A stretch of DNA of 64,000 nt from Pseudorhizobium pelagicum (GTDB lineage: Bacteria; Pseudomonadota; Alphaproteobacteria; Rhizobiales; Rhizobiaceae): contig JOKI01000017.1 in NCBI GenBank assembly GCA_000722615.1, forward strand, positions 62,001-126,000. Reading direction: 5' to 3'. This document shows, piece after piece, positions 12,021 to 20,996 of this stretch. The notes beneath the pieces are model-generated. The model was not told the DNA's origin and made no database searches. It worked only from the letters and a program-made list of their open reading frames with translations. The first letter of the stretch is position 1, and each line of letters opens with the position of its first letter. Both the position numbers and the translations under genes were made by a program.

Positions 12021-12160
12021 TATCAACTCCAGGAGATTTCGCTGAGGACGAGCCGCGGCAACGACTCCACGCCAAAGTGACGGGAAACAGCCGGGACAGC
12101 AAGGTTAGATAGTCCGAAAAGCTTGTGAAGCCAGTGGGAAAGAGGTAATTCGGATAGACA

Positions 12161-12176
12161 GACGGAAATATCCGTC
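12161..12176 (+). promoter_or_regulatory. perfect inverted repeat near the LysM gene ribosome binding site
   Basis: GACGGA (12161-12166), AATA, TCCGTC (12171-12176) is a perfect 6-base palindrome. It ends just before CGGAG and 15 bases before ATG 12192. As DNA it may be an operator, as RNA a hairpin next to the Shine-Dalgarno sequence; function is inferred only from position. Confidence 0.35.
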
Positions 12177-12191
12177 CGGAGATTTATAGAC

Positions 12192-13901
12192 ATGAGAAAC
12201 CGCGCCGGCTGGCTGGCATTTGTTGTCCTCATTGCTGCGACCCTGCTGATGGTCTTCTTCGTGCTGCCTCGCATCTCCAGCGATGGCGAGCGGATCAGCG
12301 ACGCCGTGAACCAGGCAGGCCAGACGGTGAAGGAAGCGGTGACCGAGGAAACGCCGCCCGTGAACCCGCCGGCGAAGCCGTCCTCGAGCGTTGCCACGGC
12401 GCCGGACACTGCGACCGCGGACAGCACGCAGCCGACAGCCGCGCCCGTCACGCCGGCCTTCGACGTGCTGCGCGTCGAGCCGGACGGTTCCACGGTGATT
12501 GCCGGGCGTGCGGAGCCCGGCGCAACGATCGAAGTCAACGGCGGCGACGCGGCCATTGCCAGCACCAAGGTGGGACCCAGCGGCGATTTCGTCATTGCGC
12601 TGGATGAGCCGCTGCCGGCCGGCGATTACCAGCTGACCCTGAAGGCGACGACGCCGGACGGTCGAACCGTCACATCCGACGAGACCGCGACGGTCTCCAT
12701 TCCCGACAACGCCAGCGGCAAGCTGCTCGCCATGGTGACGAAGCCCGGCAAGGCCAGCCGTCTGGTCAGCGTTCCGGCCGCGGATGCGGCGACGGCAAAC
12801 GCCCAGGTTCAGGCGCCTATTGACGCGAATAGCGATGCGGTCGCCGACAGCGATACGCTGCCCCTTCCCGCCCTGCCGGATGCAGCGTCCGATCTCGTTG
12901 CCTCGGCACCGCCGTCAGCGACCATGCAGATGCCCGCCGATCCTTCGCCACCCTCGGCAGAACTGCAGGTGACGGCTGTCGAGATCGAAGGCAACCGCAT
13001 CTTCATCGCCGGCATCGCACCCGTCGGCGCCTCGCTGGTCGGTTTTGCGGGCGAGCAGCCGGTCGGCCGTTCCAAGTCAGGTCCCGACGGTCACTTCGTC
13101 ATCGAGGGTACGGTCGAGCTTGCGGTGGGCCAGCATGTGATCGCCGTGGAAATGCTCGACAGCAACGGCAAGACGGCGCTTCGCGTGGACGTGCCGTTCA
13201 ACCGCCCGGCGGGCGAACAGGTCGCGGCCGTTGCAGGTCAGCAGGGCCCGAGCTCGGTTTCGCCCATCGACGGCGGCGCCTTCGACAGGCTTCGCAACGA
13301 AACCGCCCGCGCCTTCGCCCTTCTTCGCGATCTCTACAAGGACGGCGGCGAGCCGTCCCCGGAAGAACTGGCGGCTGCCCGCTCGGCGACCAGCATCGCG
13401 CTGACCTCGCTGTCGGAATACCGGCTGCCCGCCGGCACCACTGCCGCGGTTCAGGATATCGCCGGCAAGACGTCCAGACAGGCTGCCGAAGCGCTGGACG
13501 CCATCAAGAAGCTTCCGGAGGACCCGAAGGCTGTCGGACAGGATCTGGAGAGCGTTGCCTCCCTCATCGAGCGCGCTGTCGGCCCGGCGATCGCCCAGGA
13601 CACCCCTGTCGACGAGGATGCCACCCTGCAGACTGCCGGAGATGGTCCAAGGACCATCTCTCAGACGCCCCTGACGCAAAGCAGCAACTCGGTGATCATC
13701 CGCCGCGGCGACACGCTGTGGCAGATTTCCCGCCGCCTCTACGGCCAGGGCGTCCGCTACACGACGATCTACCTCGCCAACCAGGACCAGATCACCGATC
13801 CGGACCTGATCGAGCCCGGACAGATCTTCGGCGTCCCGGGCGAGGCTCGGCCGGATTCCGAGGAACTGCACCGCAAGCGCCTCCAGAAGCTGATTCGCTA
13901 G
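12192..13901 (+). CDS. LysM domain protein with N-terminal membrane anchor
   Basis: A 569-residue envelope protein. Residues ~7-26 form one transmembrane helix (LAFVVLIAATLLMVFFVLP). Then follow a low-complexity Ala/Pro/Thr linker, two Ig-like or carboxypeptidase-regulatory-like segments (about residues 85-180 and 255-340, each with a G-x-A-x-P-G-A pattern), and a C-terminal LysM (about residues 501-549, RRGDTLWQISRRLYGQG...IYLANQDQI...DLIEPGQ). LysM binds peptidoglycan. The architecture matches a rhizobial family annotated only as peptidoglycan-binding. Confidence 0.87.
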   Translation: MRNRAGWLAFVVLIAATLLMVFFVLPRISSDGERISDAVNQAGQTVKEAVTEETPPVNPPAKPSSSVATAPDTATADSTQPTAAPVTPAFDVLRVEPDGSTVIAGRAEPGATIEVNGGDAAIASTKVGPSGDFVIALDEPLPAGDYQLTLKATTPDGRTVTSDETATVSIPDNASGKLLAMVTKPGKASRLVSVPAADAATANAQVQAPIDANSDAVADSDTLPLPALPDAASDLVASAPPSATMQMPADPSPPSAELQVTAVEIEGNRIFIAGIAPVGASLVGFAGEQPVGRSKSGPDGHFVIEGTVELAVGQHVIAVEMLDSNGKTALRVDVPFNRPAGEQVAAVAGQQGPSSVSPIDGGAFDRLRNETARAFALLRDLYKDGGEPSPEELAAARSATSIALTSLSEYRLPAGTTAAVQDIAGKTSRQAAEALDAIKKLPEDPKAVGQDLESVASLIERAVGPAIAQDTPVDEDATLQTAGDGPRTISQTPLTQSSNSVIIRRGDTLWQISRRLYGQGVRYTTIYLANQDQITDPDLIEPGQIFGVPGEARPDSEELHRKRLQKLIR

Positions 13902-14061
13902 AGACCGGCCGGCCGCACCCCGTCCGGGTACCTTGCAGCGAGTGCCGGCGCCTGTCCGTGACCCTTCTGATGGCCTGTGTTCACCCGGAATCGTTGCAAG
14001 ATCCGGCGTCAGGGCCTATGTCCGCTGAGGCTCGTTCGGGCCGCGCCTCTCGGAGACCAGC

Positions 14062-15948
14062 ATGACACCTCGGAAGAAGACAGTCTCGGCGGATTCCAGC
14101 AATCCGCTGTCCACCCTCGTCAACCTGTGGCCCTACATGTGGCCGCACGGCCGCGCCGACCTGAAGCTCCGGGTGGTCTGGGCGACCTTTTTCCTCTTCG
14201 TCGCCAAGGTCGTCCTGCTCGGCGTCCCCTATTTCTTCAAGTGGGCAACGGATGCGCTGAACGGCAATGTCGACATGGCGGGCCTGCTGCCGGTCTTCAT
14301 GCTCGGCGCCGTCGCGCTGGTGATCGCTTACAACCTGACCCGCATCCTGCAGGTGGGCCTGAACCAGTTGCGGGACGCGCTGTTTGCAAGCGTCGGCCAG
14401 CACGCGGTGCGGCAGCTCGCCTACAAGACCTTCGTGCACATGCACAAGCTTTCGCTTCGCTTTCACCTGGAGCGCAAGACGGGTGGCCTCTCGCGCATCA
14501 TCGAGCGCGGCACCAAGGGCATCGAAACGATCGTCCGTTTCACCATTCTCAATTCGGTCCCGACGCTTGTGGAATTCCTGCTGACGGCGGTGATCTTCTG
14601 GTTCAGCTACGGGCTTGCCTATGTCGCCGTGACGGCGGTCACCGTCGCGGCCTACGTGTGGTTCACCGTACGGGCGAGCGACTGGCGCATCTCGATCCGT
14701 CGCTCGATGAACGACAGCGACACCGACGCCAACACGAAGGCGATCGATTCGCTCCTCAACTTCGAGACGGTCAAATATTTCGGCAACGAGGAGATGGAGG
14801 CCCGCCGCTTCGATTCCTCGATGGCGCGCTACGAGAAATCCGCGACCCAGGTGTGGACCTCGCTCGGCTGGCTGAACTTCGGTCAGGGCGTCATCTTCGG
14901 CCTCGGCATGGCCGCCATGATGGTGATGTCGGCGCTCGCCGTCCAGCGCGGCGAGCAGACGATCGGCGACTTCGTCTTCGTCAACGCGCTCCTGCTGCAG
15001 CTCTCGGTGCCGCTCAACTTCATCGGTTTCGTCTACCGCGAAATCCGCCAGGGTCTCACCGACATCGAACAGATGTTCGATCTCCTGGAGGTCGAGGCGG
15101 AGGTCAAGGACCGTCCGGATGCGACGACGCTGCAGATCCGACAGGGGGCCATCGCCTTCAAGGACGTCCATTTCGCCTACGACGAGAACCGCCCGATCCT
15201 GAAGGGCCTGTCGTTCGAGGTGCCGGCGGGCAAGACGGTGGCGATCGTCGGCCCCTCCGGCGCCGGCAAGTCGACCATTTCGCGGCTCCTCTACCGCTTC
15301 TACGACATCCAGCAGGGCTCCATCACCATCGATGGCCAGGATGTCCGCGCGGTGACGCAGAAGTCGCTGCGCACGGCCATCGGCATGGTGCCCCAGGACA
15401 CGGTGCTCTTCAACGACACGATCGCCTACAACATCCGCTACGGCCGGCTTTCGGCAACGGACGAGGAGGTTTCGGCGGCGGCCGAGGTGGCGCAGATCGG
15501 CACCTTCCTGCGCAATCTTCCGCATGGCTATGACACCATGGTCGGCGAGCGCGGACTGAAGCTCTCCGGCGGCGAGAAGCAGCGCGTGGCGATCGCAAGA
15601 ACGATCCTGAAGGCGCCGCCGATCCTGATCCTCGACGAGGCGACCTCGGCACTCGACACCACGACCGAGCAGGAGATCCAGTCGGCGCTCGACATCGTCT
15701 CGAAGAACCGCACGACGCTGGTCATCGCCCACCGGCTGTCCACCGTCATCGGTGCCGACGAGATCATCGTGCTCCGGGACGGCAAGATTGCCGAGCGCGG
15801 CACTCATCAGGGCCTGTTGGAGGCCGACGGCCTCTATGCCTCGATGTGGAACCGCCAGCGGGAAGCGACCCAGGCCGAAGAGCATCTGCGCAAGGTGCGC
15901 GACAGCGACGACCTCGGCGTCATCATGCGCCTGGCGCCCGCCACCTGA
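14062..15948 (+). CDS. Atm1/HMT1-type ABC exporter (permease-ATPase fusion)
   Basis: A 628-residue half-transporter: six transmembrane helices (residues ~35-330) fused to an ATPase domain. Walker A is GPSGAGKST (~397-405), the signature LSGGEKQR (~501-508), and Walker B ILILDEATSALD (~523). The NLWPYMWPHGR start and NDTIAYNIRYGR segment are typical of the ATM1 subfamily, which exports glutathione-conjugated metals or persulfides. It probably homodimerises in the inner membrane. A 160-bp gap separates it from the LysM gene. Confidence 0.92.
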   Translation: MTPRKKTVSADSSNPLSTLVNLWPYMWPHGRADLKLRVVWATFFLFVAKVVLLGVPYFFKWATDALNGNVDMAGLLPVFMLGAVALVIAYNLTRILQVGLNQLRDALFASVGQHAVRQLAYKTFVHMHKLSLRFHLERKTGGLSRIIERGTKGIETIVRFTILNSVPTLVEFLLTAVIFWFSYGLAYVAVTAVTVAAYVWFTVRASDWRISIRRSMNDSDTDANTKAIDSLLNFETVKYFGNEEMEARRFDSSMARYEKSATQVWTSLGWLNFGQGVIFGLGMAAMMVMSALAVQRGEQTIGDFVFVNALLLQLSVPLNFIGFVYREIRQGLTDIEQMFDLLEVEAEVKDRPDATTLQIRQGAIAFKDVHFAYDENRPILKGLSFEVPAGKTVAIVGPSGAGKSTISRLLYRFYDIQQGSITIDGQDVRAVTQKSLRTAIGMVPQDTVLFNDTIAYNIRYGRLSATDEEVSAAAEVAQIGTFLRNLPHGYDTMVGERGLKLSGGEKQRVAIARTILKAPPILILDEATSALDTTTEQEIQSALDIVSKNRTTLVIAHRLSTVIGADEIIVLRDGKIAERGTHQGLLEADGLYASMWNRQREATQAEEHLRKVRDSDDLGVIMRLAPAT

Positions 15949-16023
15949 GGCGAGACGGAACCGCATTGCCCCGAAAACGGTTTGCTAGTAGTCAGCGTTA
16001 ACTGACAATCCCAGGAGACCCCG

Positions 16024-16725
16024 TTGAGCAATCTGTTCGATACCATCCGCAACACGCTCGTGCCCATCCACAAGGAAGGCTACGTGTTCATCGCCGCCTT
16101 CTTCGTGGCGTCGCTCATTCTCGGCTGGATCGCCGAGCCGCTGTTCTGGATCGGCCTCGTCCTGACGCTGTGGTGCGCCTACTTCTTCCGCGACCCGGAG
16201 CGCGTCGTGCCGCAGGACGACGATCTCGTGCTGAGCCCGGCCGACGGCCGCGTGTCCTCCGTACAGATGGTCGTGCCGCCGGCGGAAATGAACCTCGGCA
16301 CGGAGCCCATGCTGCGCATCTCCGTGTTCATGAACGTGTTCGATTGCCACATCAACCGGTCGCCGGTGCGCGGACAGGTGACCACCATCCAGTATCGCGC
16401 CGGCCAGTTCGTCAATGCCGAACTCGACAAGGCCAGCGAAGACAACGAACGCAACGGCATGGTGATCGAGACGCGCCACGGCAACATCGGCGTCGTGCAG
16501 ATCGCCGGTCTGGTTGCCCGCCGGATCGTCTGCTGGGTCAAGCCCACCGAACCGGTGAATGCCGGCGAGCGATTCGGTCTCATCCGCTTCGGTTCGCGGC
16601 TCGACGTGCTGCTGCCAGCCGGGGCGCAACCGCGTGTCTCCGTTGGCCAGCGGACCTACGGCGGCGAGACCGTCATTGCCGAATTCGGGTCGACCAAGGG
16701 TCCAACCATCAGCCGCCGCAGCTAA
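16024..16725 (+). CDS. psd: phosphatidylserine decarboxylase proenzyme
   Basis: Converts phosphatidylserine to phosphatidylethanolamine. This is the short PSD type (233 aa) with N-terminal hydrophobic segments, [17 protein letters not shown], and [14 protein letters not shown]. The self-cleavage site is EFGSTKG near residue 220; the Ser becomes the pyruvoyl group of the alpha chain. The start is TTG 16024 with AGGAG 7 bases upstream; no closer ATG fits the N-terminal helix. pssA follows after 15 bp, so both steps of PE synthesis are in one operon. Confidence 0.93.
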   Translation: MSNLFDTIRNTLVPIHKEGYVFIAAFFVASLILGWIAEPLFWIGLVLTLWCAYFFRDPERVVPQDDDLVLSPADGRVSSVQMVVPPAEMNLGTEPMLRISVFMNVFDCHINRSPVRGQVTTIQYRAGQFVNAELDKASEDNERNGMVIETRHGNIGVVQIAGLVARRIVCWVKPTEPVNAGERFGLIRFGSRLDVLLPAGAQPRVSVGQRTYGGETVIAEFGSTKGPTISRRS

Positions 16726-16740
16726 CAGCAAGGAGACACC

Positions 16741-17562
16741 ATGGAGACGCCAGATACCTCGACAGAGACGGCCCGGCCCGACGATAGCGGCCGGGGCCCG
16801 CGGTTGAGGGAGATCCCGATCCGGCTGATGGTCCCGAACCTCATTACCGTTTTGGCGATCTGTGCCGGACTGACAGGCATCCGCCTCGGCTTCGAAGGCC
16901 GGTACGAGTTGGCCGTCGCCATGGTGCTGCTGGCCGCATTCCTCGATGGTATCGACGGGCGTGTCGCGCGGCTCCTCAAGGCAAACTCCCGCTTCGGCGT
17001 GCAGATGGATTCGCTTGCCGACATTATCAACTTCGGCGTGGCGCCCGCCCTTGTCTCCTATGCCTTCCTTCTCGACCATGCCCGTTCCCTCGGCTGGATC
17101 GCCGCCCTCATCTACGCCATTGGTGCAGGCCTTCGGCTGGCGCGCTTCAACGTGATGGAGGAGCGTCAGGAGAAGGCGGCCTGGCAGTCAGAATTCTTCG
17201 TCGGCGTGCCGGCACCGCTGGGCGCCGTGCTCGTGCTGCTGCCGGTCTATCTCGGCTTCCTCGGCGTGGAACCCTCCCCCGTCTTCGTCTATGGCAGCGT
17301 CGCCTACACCGTTCTGATCGGCTACCTGCTGGTGAGCCGCGTGCCCGTATGGTCCGGCAAGTCCCAGACGAAGGTCCGGCGCGACCTGATGCTGCCGATC
17401 CTGCTTGCCGGCGTGCTCTATGTCGCCCTGCTGATGAGCTATACGTGGCAGGTTCTGGTGATCACGGTCGTTGCCTATCTCGCCTTCCTCCCCTTCAGCG
17501 CCCGTCTCTGGCATCGCCGCTACGGGACGCTGACGATCGAGGACGACGAGGCCAACGTCTAG
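16741..17562 (+). CDS. pssA: CDP-diacylglycerol--serine O-phosphatidyltransferase
   Basis: A membrane CDP-alcohol phosphatidyltransferase (273 aa) that makes phosphatidylserine, the substrate of the adjacent Psd. The full catalytic signature DGx2ARx8Gx3Dx3D is present as DGRVAR...G...D...D around residues 72-91. About eight hydrophobic segments follow MVPNLITVLAICAGL. It is preceded by AGGAGACACC and lies 15 bp after psd. Confidence 0.94.
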   Translation: METPDTSTETARPDDSGRGPRLREIPIRLMVPNLITVLAICAGLTGIRLGFEGRYELAVAMVLLAAFLDGIDGRVARLLKANSRFGVQMDSLADIINFGVAPALVSYAFLLDHARSLGWIAALIYAIGAGLRLARFNVMEERQEKAAWQSEFFVGVPAPLGAVLVLLPVYLGFLGVEPSPVFVYGSVAYTVLIGYLLVSRVPVWSGKSQTKVRRDLMLPILLAGVLYVALLMSYTWQVLVITVVAYLAFLPFSARLWHRRYGTLTIEDDEANV

Positions 17563-17571
17563 GCCGCAGCG

Positions 17572-17587
17572 CCGCCTTTCGAGGCGG
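17572..17587 (+). terminator. UUCG-tetraloop hairpin after pssA
   Basis: CCGCCT (17572-17577), TTCG, AGGCGG (17582-17587) forms a perfect 6-bp stem closed by a TTCG loop, a very stable RNA hairpin. It begins 10 bases after the pssA stop. No T tract follows, so it may act as a 3'-end stabiliser or a Rho-assisted terminator. Confidence 0.45.
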
Positions 17588-17734
17588 AACTGTCACACTC
17601 TGCAAGGCTTTTTCGAGGTGCGGGCGGCGGGCGAAGGTGACGGCGCAGGCCGCCACTATTCCGCCCGTTTTCCAGACGAAAGCCGATTCACCAGTCCATC
17701 GACTGTCTGAATCGCCAGCGTGAGGAGAGACCCC

Positions 17735-17875
17735 GTGACCACCGAGAACAGTGCAGCAGCAGAGCAGGCCAAGACCGAAGCGCAGGCCCATCCCTACCGT
17801 CCGCTCGGCCTGAAGGCCGTCGTTGCTGCCGCCCTGATGCTGAAGCCGAAGCAGGCTCTCAAGCCAGCCGGCTGA
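17735..17875 (+). CDS. small basic hypothetical protein (46 aa)
   Basis: A GTG-started ORF with GGAGAG 6-7 bases upstream. The protein starts with an acidic/polar MTTENSAAAEQAKTEAQAH, followed by YRPLGLKAVVAAALMLKPK and a short basic tail. The end might be a weak amphipathic or membrane-associated helix. I do not recognise the family; support comes from the ribosome binding site, Ala-rich but coherent composition and lack of overlap. Confidence 0.5.
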   Translation: MTTENSAAAEQAKTEAQAHPYRPLGLKAVVAAALMLKPKQALKPAG

Positions 17876-17884
17876 TCGGGGCGC

Positions 17885-18502
17885 TCAGCCCGCGCCGCCG
17901 AGACTGAACAGCAGTCCGAGGGCAAGCAGGCTCATCACCACTCCGATGAGGATGTCCAGGACCCGCCAGGCGGCGGGTCTGGCAAAGAGCGGCGCCAGCA
18001 GCCGCGCACCATATCCAAGCCCGAAGAACCATACGAAGGATGCGACCGCCGCTCCGATGCCGTAGGCTGCCCGCTCGCGGCCCTCGAAGGCTGCCGAAAG
18101 GCTTCCCAGCAGCACCACCGTATCGAGATAGACGTGCGGATTGAGGAAGGTGAAGGCAAGGCAGGTGGCGATCGCCTGCTTCAGGTCCATGCCCTGCGGG
18201 CTTCCCGCCACCATCGCCGCCGGCCGCCAGGCGCGCCGGAACGCCATGGCCGCATAGGTCGCCAGGAAGGCGGCGCCGGCCAGTGTGACGACCGTGATCA
18301 GCGTCGGCGAGCGTGATATGATCGACCCCAGGCCCGCGACCCCTGCCCCGATCAGCAGAGCGTCCGACAGTGCACAGATCAGGCAGAGGACGAAGACGTG
18401 ACGGCGGATGAGCCCCTGGCGCAGGATGAAGGCGTTCTGGGCGCCGATGGCGATGATCAGCGAACCGCCGAGCGCAAAGCCGGAAACTGTTGCAGAGAGC
18501 AT
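17885..18502 (-). CDS. LysE/ArgO family amino acid exporter
   Basis: A 205-residue inner-membrane protein with six hydrophobic segments. It has the LysE-family signature GFALGGSLIIAIGAQNAFILRQG split over the first helix and loop, and FTFLNPHVYLDTVVLLG in the fourth segment. LysE/ArgO proteins export lysine or arginine; which one cannot be told here. No ArgP/LysG-type regulator is adjacent. The ATG at 18502 is the natural start. Confidence 0.9.
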   Translation of the reverse strand: MLSATVSGFALGGSLIIAIGAQNAFILRQGLIRRHVFVLCLICALSDALLIGAGVAGLGSIISRSPTLITVVTLAGAAFLATYAAMAFRRAWRPAAMVAGSPQGMDLKQAIATCLAFTFLNPHVYLDTVVLLGSLSAAFEGRERAAYGIGAAVASFVWFFGLGYGARLLAPLFARPAAWRVLDILIGVVMSLLALGLLFSLGGAG

Positions 18503-18535
18503 GACTGTCAGACCTGATGGATTGGCTGGAGGAAA

Positions 18536-19303
18536 TCAGAAGAGCGACATCTGCGGGCTGTCGCCCTTCGACGGCTTCCGGGGAGGTTCGGTGGGTTCGG
18601 CGAGCGCAACAGGCTTCTGGACGTCCGGCCCCATGTTGGAGACCTTGTTGACGAGGTCGGAGACAGGAATTGCCTCGAAGAATTCGTCCTCGACGGGCTG
18701 CATCAGATCGGCCACCGCACGCGGCTCCTGGGTCCTGCAGTCCAGCCAGCGGCTGAAGTCTTCCGGCCTGATGACGACCGGCATGCGGTCATGGATCAGG
18801 CGAATCGCGGCATTAGCCCGGGTGGTCAGGATGGCGGCGGTATCCACCTCCGAGCCTTCCGCCGATGCGTAGGTCTCCATCAGGCCGCCGAAGGCGAGCA
18901 GCCCGCCGGTCTTCGGGCGGATCCAGTAGGCCTGCGGCTTCACGCCCGTCTCCTTGGGCGGGCGGCGCCATTCGTAGAAGCCGGAGGCGGGCACGAGAAT
19001 GCGCCGATGCCGCATCGCCGCCCGGAAGGATGCCTTCTCCGCAGCCGTCTCCGAACGGGCGTTGATCAGGAGCGGAAACTCGCCCGGATCTTTCGCCCAT
19101 CCCGGGATGAAGCCCCAGCGGGCCAGGAGCGCGCGCCGCTCGGGCAGATTGCTGCCGGGCCGCTCACGCTCGGAACCGATGACAACCAGCACCGGCTGCG
19201 TCGGCGCGATGTTGTAGCGGGCCGGGAAGGAATCGATATCGACGACGCTCAGGAAATGCAGGATTTCCTCCGGCGTTGCGGTCAGGGCGTAGCGTCCACA
19301 CAT
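18536..19303 (-). CDS. SOS response-associated peptidase (SRAP/YedK/HMCES)
   Basis: A 255-residue SRAP-family protein, which forms thiazolidine DNA-protein crosslinks at abasic sites in single-stranded DNA. The critical residues are visible: Cys2 (after Met removal, MCGRYAL), the Asn in INARSET, the Glu in ASGFYEWRR, and the His in IHDRMPVV. Length is normal. The divergent neighbourhood shows no LexA box that I can recognise. Confidence 0.92.
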   Translation of the reverse strand: MCGRYALTATPEEILHFLSVVDIDSFPARYNIAPTQPVLVVIGSERERPGSNLPERRALLARWGFIPGWAKDPGEFPLLINARSETAAEKASFRAAMRHRRILVPASGFYEWRRPPKETGVKPQAYWIRPKTGGLLAFGGLMETYASAEGSEVDTAAILTTRANAAIRLIHDRMPVVIRPEDFSRWLDCRTQEPRAVADLMQPVEDEFFEAIPVSDLVNKVSNMGPDVQKPVALAEPTEPPRKPSKGDSPQMSLF

Positions 19304-19346
19304 GCGCCTGTCATCGCACCGGCTCCCGGGTTGGTCAAGAAGGCCG

Positions 19347-19670
19347 CTAGCCGCGCGGGCCGAAGAGAATCAACGCGGCGCCGGCGAGGCAGACGAGACC
19401 GCCGCCGACATCCCAGCGGTCCGGCAGGCGTCCCTCCACCAGCCAGAGCCACAGCAGCGAGGCGACGATGTAGATGCCGCCATAGGCGGCATAGGTGCGG
19501 CCGGCGGCGTCGCTTGGAACGAGCGCCAGAACGCCGGCGAAGATCGCCAGCGACAGCATGCCGGGCGCCAGCCACCAGACCGGCCTGTCGAGCCGCCACC
19601 AGGCCCAGAAGGCGAAGCAGCCGGCGATTTCCGCGAGCGCTGCAATCGAGAAGAGGAAATAGGCTTTCAT
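19347..19670 (-). CDS. YnfA family membrane protein
   Basis: A 107-residue protein with four hydrophobic segments. [35 protein letters not shown] and [19 protein letters not shown] are signatures of the YnfA/UPF0060 family, related to small multidrug resistance transporters. The function is not established in rhizobia. Confidence 0.9.
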   Translation of the reverse strand: MKAYFLFSIAALAEIAGCFAFWAWWRLDRPVWWLAPGMLSLAIFAGVLALVPSDAAGRTYAAYGGIYIVASLLWLWLVEGRLPDRWDVGGGLVCLAGAALILFGPRG

Positions 19671-19720
19671 TTCGTGGCCTGGCGTTTGAATCGGGAGACA
19701 ATCGTTCTACCTTGGCAGCC

Positions 19721-20149
19721 ATGAATGACCAGACCGCAGAAACGCTTCCACAACGCGCCTCATCCGCAATTCTCGAGCGGGAGGGCCGCTTCCTGCTCAT
19801 CCGCCGGCGCAATCCGCCCGCCGCCAATTTCTATGCGTTTCCCGGCGGCCGTGCCGAACCGGGCGAGACGCCGGAGCAGACGGCGCTGCGGGAATTCTTC
19901 GAGGAAACCGGGATCACGGCACACGGCCCGGAGCTGTTTGCCACCTATGACCTGAAGTCGGACGGAGATAACGGCGAGGCTGCCAGCCACTTCTTTCTCT
20001 CCGTGTTCCTGGTTCAGGCCGATGCGGCGATGGAAGCCATTGCGGCAGATGATGCGGCGGATCAGGGATGGTATACGGTGGAGGAGATTCGCGCCCTTCC
20101 GGTGCCGGCAAGCGTGCTGGACTGCGCCGAACGGCTGCTATCACGGTGA
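19721..20149 (+). CDS. NUDIX hydrolase
   Basis: A 142-residue NUDIX protein. The Nudix box GGRAEPGETPEQTALREFFEETGI is complete (G-x5-E-x7-REUxEExGU), so metal-dependent cleavage of a nucleoside diphosphate-linked substrate is expected; the substrate is unknown. The frame is open far upstream, but ATG 19721 fits the domain start. The next gene begins 14 bp downstream, so they are likely co-transcribed. Confidence 0.9.
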   Translation: MNDQTAETLPQRASSAILEREGRFLLIRRRNPPAANFYAFPGGRAEPGETPEQTALREFFEETGITAHGPELFATYDLKSDGDNGEAASHFFLSVFLVQADAAMEAIAADDAADQGWYTVEEIRALPVPASVLDCAERLLSR

Positions 20150-20163
20150 GTTCACGAGAAACC

Positions 20164-20595
20164 ATGTCCCCTGTCCTGCGCGCCTATGCCGGTCTTGCTC
20201 TGCTGCTTGCCCTCGCCGGGCCGCTTGCGGCCCAGGAAACGGCGCCGTCCGGTCCCTCTGCCTCCCCACCATCGCCGGTGGAAGAGGCAAAGCCGGCGCC
20301 CTACGACGCGCAGCTTGCGAGGCTTTCCGAGATCCTCGGATCGATCCATTACCTGCGCTCGCTGTGCGGCGAAGAGGACGGCGACTGGCGGCAATCCATG
20401 CAGGAACTGCTGGATGCAGAGACCGCAAGCGAACCGCGGCGGCGCGAGCGCTTGACCGCCGCCTTCAATCGCGGCTACCGGTCGTTTGCGTCGGTTCACG
20501 CCTCCTGCACCGACTCGGCGCGCACCGCGGAAGAGCGCTACCGTAACGAAGGCGCAACACTCGCTGCAGAAATTGCGGCACGGTTCGGAAATTAG
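20164..20595 (+). CDS. TIGR02301-type exported protein
   Basis: A 143-residue protein with an N-terminal signal peptide (AYAGLALLLALAGPLAAQ, cleavage probably after AAQ), a short Pro-rich linker and a helical domain. The motif LGSIHYLRSLCG, then WRQSMQELLDAE, and YRSFASVHASCT resemble the alphaproteobacterial family TIGR02301, of unknown function. The two cysteines could form a disulfide in the periplasm. It follows the NUDIX gene closely, an arrangement I recall from other rhizobia. Confidence 0.75.
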   Translation: MSPVLRAYAGLALLLALAGPLAAQETAPSGPSASPPSPVEEAKPAPYDAQLARLSEILGSIHYLRSLCGEEDGDWRQSMQELLDAETASEPRRRERLTAAFNRGYRSFASVHASCTDSARTAEERYRNEGATLAAEIAARFGN

Positions 20596-20656
20596 GGCAT
20601 TATTTACCTCTTTCGCCGGCAAGCCGTGTCGTTTTGGTAAAAGGCTGCTAGAGTCC

Positions 20657-20671
20657 TTAACAACGCAGTAA
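20657..20671 (+). promoter_or_regulatory. near-match to a CtrA box
   Basis: TTAA-CAACGCA-GTAA matches the CtrA consensus TTAA-N7-TTAA except for one base. It lies 23 bp upstream of the ATG of the next gene. A single mismatched site in AT-poor DNA is weak evidence. Confidence 0.2.
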
Positions 20672-20693
20672 CCCACGGGTAACCGAGGAAGAC

Positions 20694-20954
20694 ATGATGC
20701 AGACTGGCCGCAACGAAATCGACGACATGATTGTCCATGAGAAGATGCAGGTGGCCCTGGAATACCAGCATGAGGCTTGGGCCGACGGCGTGGCCGACGG
20801 CATCGAACCTGAGATCATCGCCGACGCCGCCTTTGCTCTGGCCATGCGCGAAACGATTCGCATCCATGGCGAACACGGCGCGGAAGCCATCCTCGAAACC
20901 CTTCGCGATCGCATGCTTGCAGGTGAATTTTCGCCGGAACGCATCGTGCAGTGA
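20694..20954 (+). CDS. small acidic hypothetical protein (86 aa)
   Basis: A mostly helical, acidic protein with no membrane segment: EIDDMIVHEKMQVALEYQHE, then EPEIIADAAFALAMRE and EHGAEAILETLRDRM. GAGGAAG precedes ATGATG, so the start is 20694 or 20697. I do not recognise the family; the coherent composition and ribosome binding site argue that it is real. It is followed by an exported protein gene 42 bp downstream. Confidence 0.7.
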   Translation: MMQTGRNEIDDMIVHEKMQVALEYQHEAWADGVADGIEPEIIADAAFALAMRETIRIHGEHGAEAILETLRDRMLAGEFSPERIVQ

Positions 20955-20996
20955 TGTCCGAGGCCTCCTATGCGGGATGCTCCGGACCCTAGGCCA

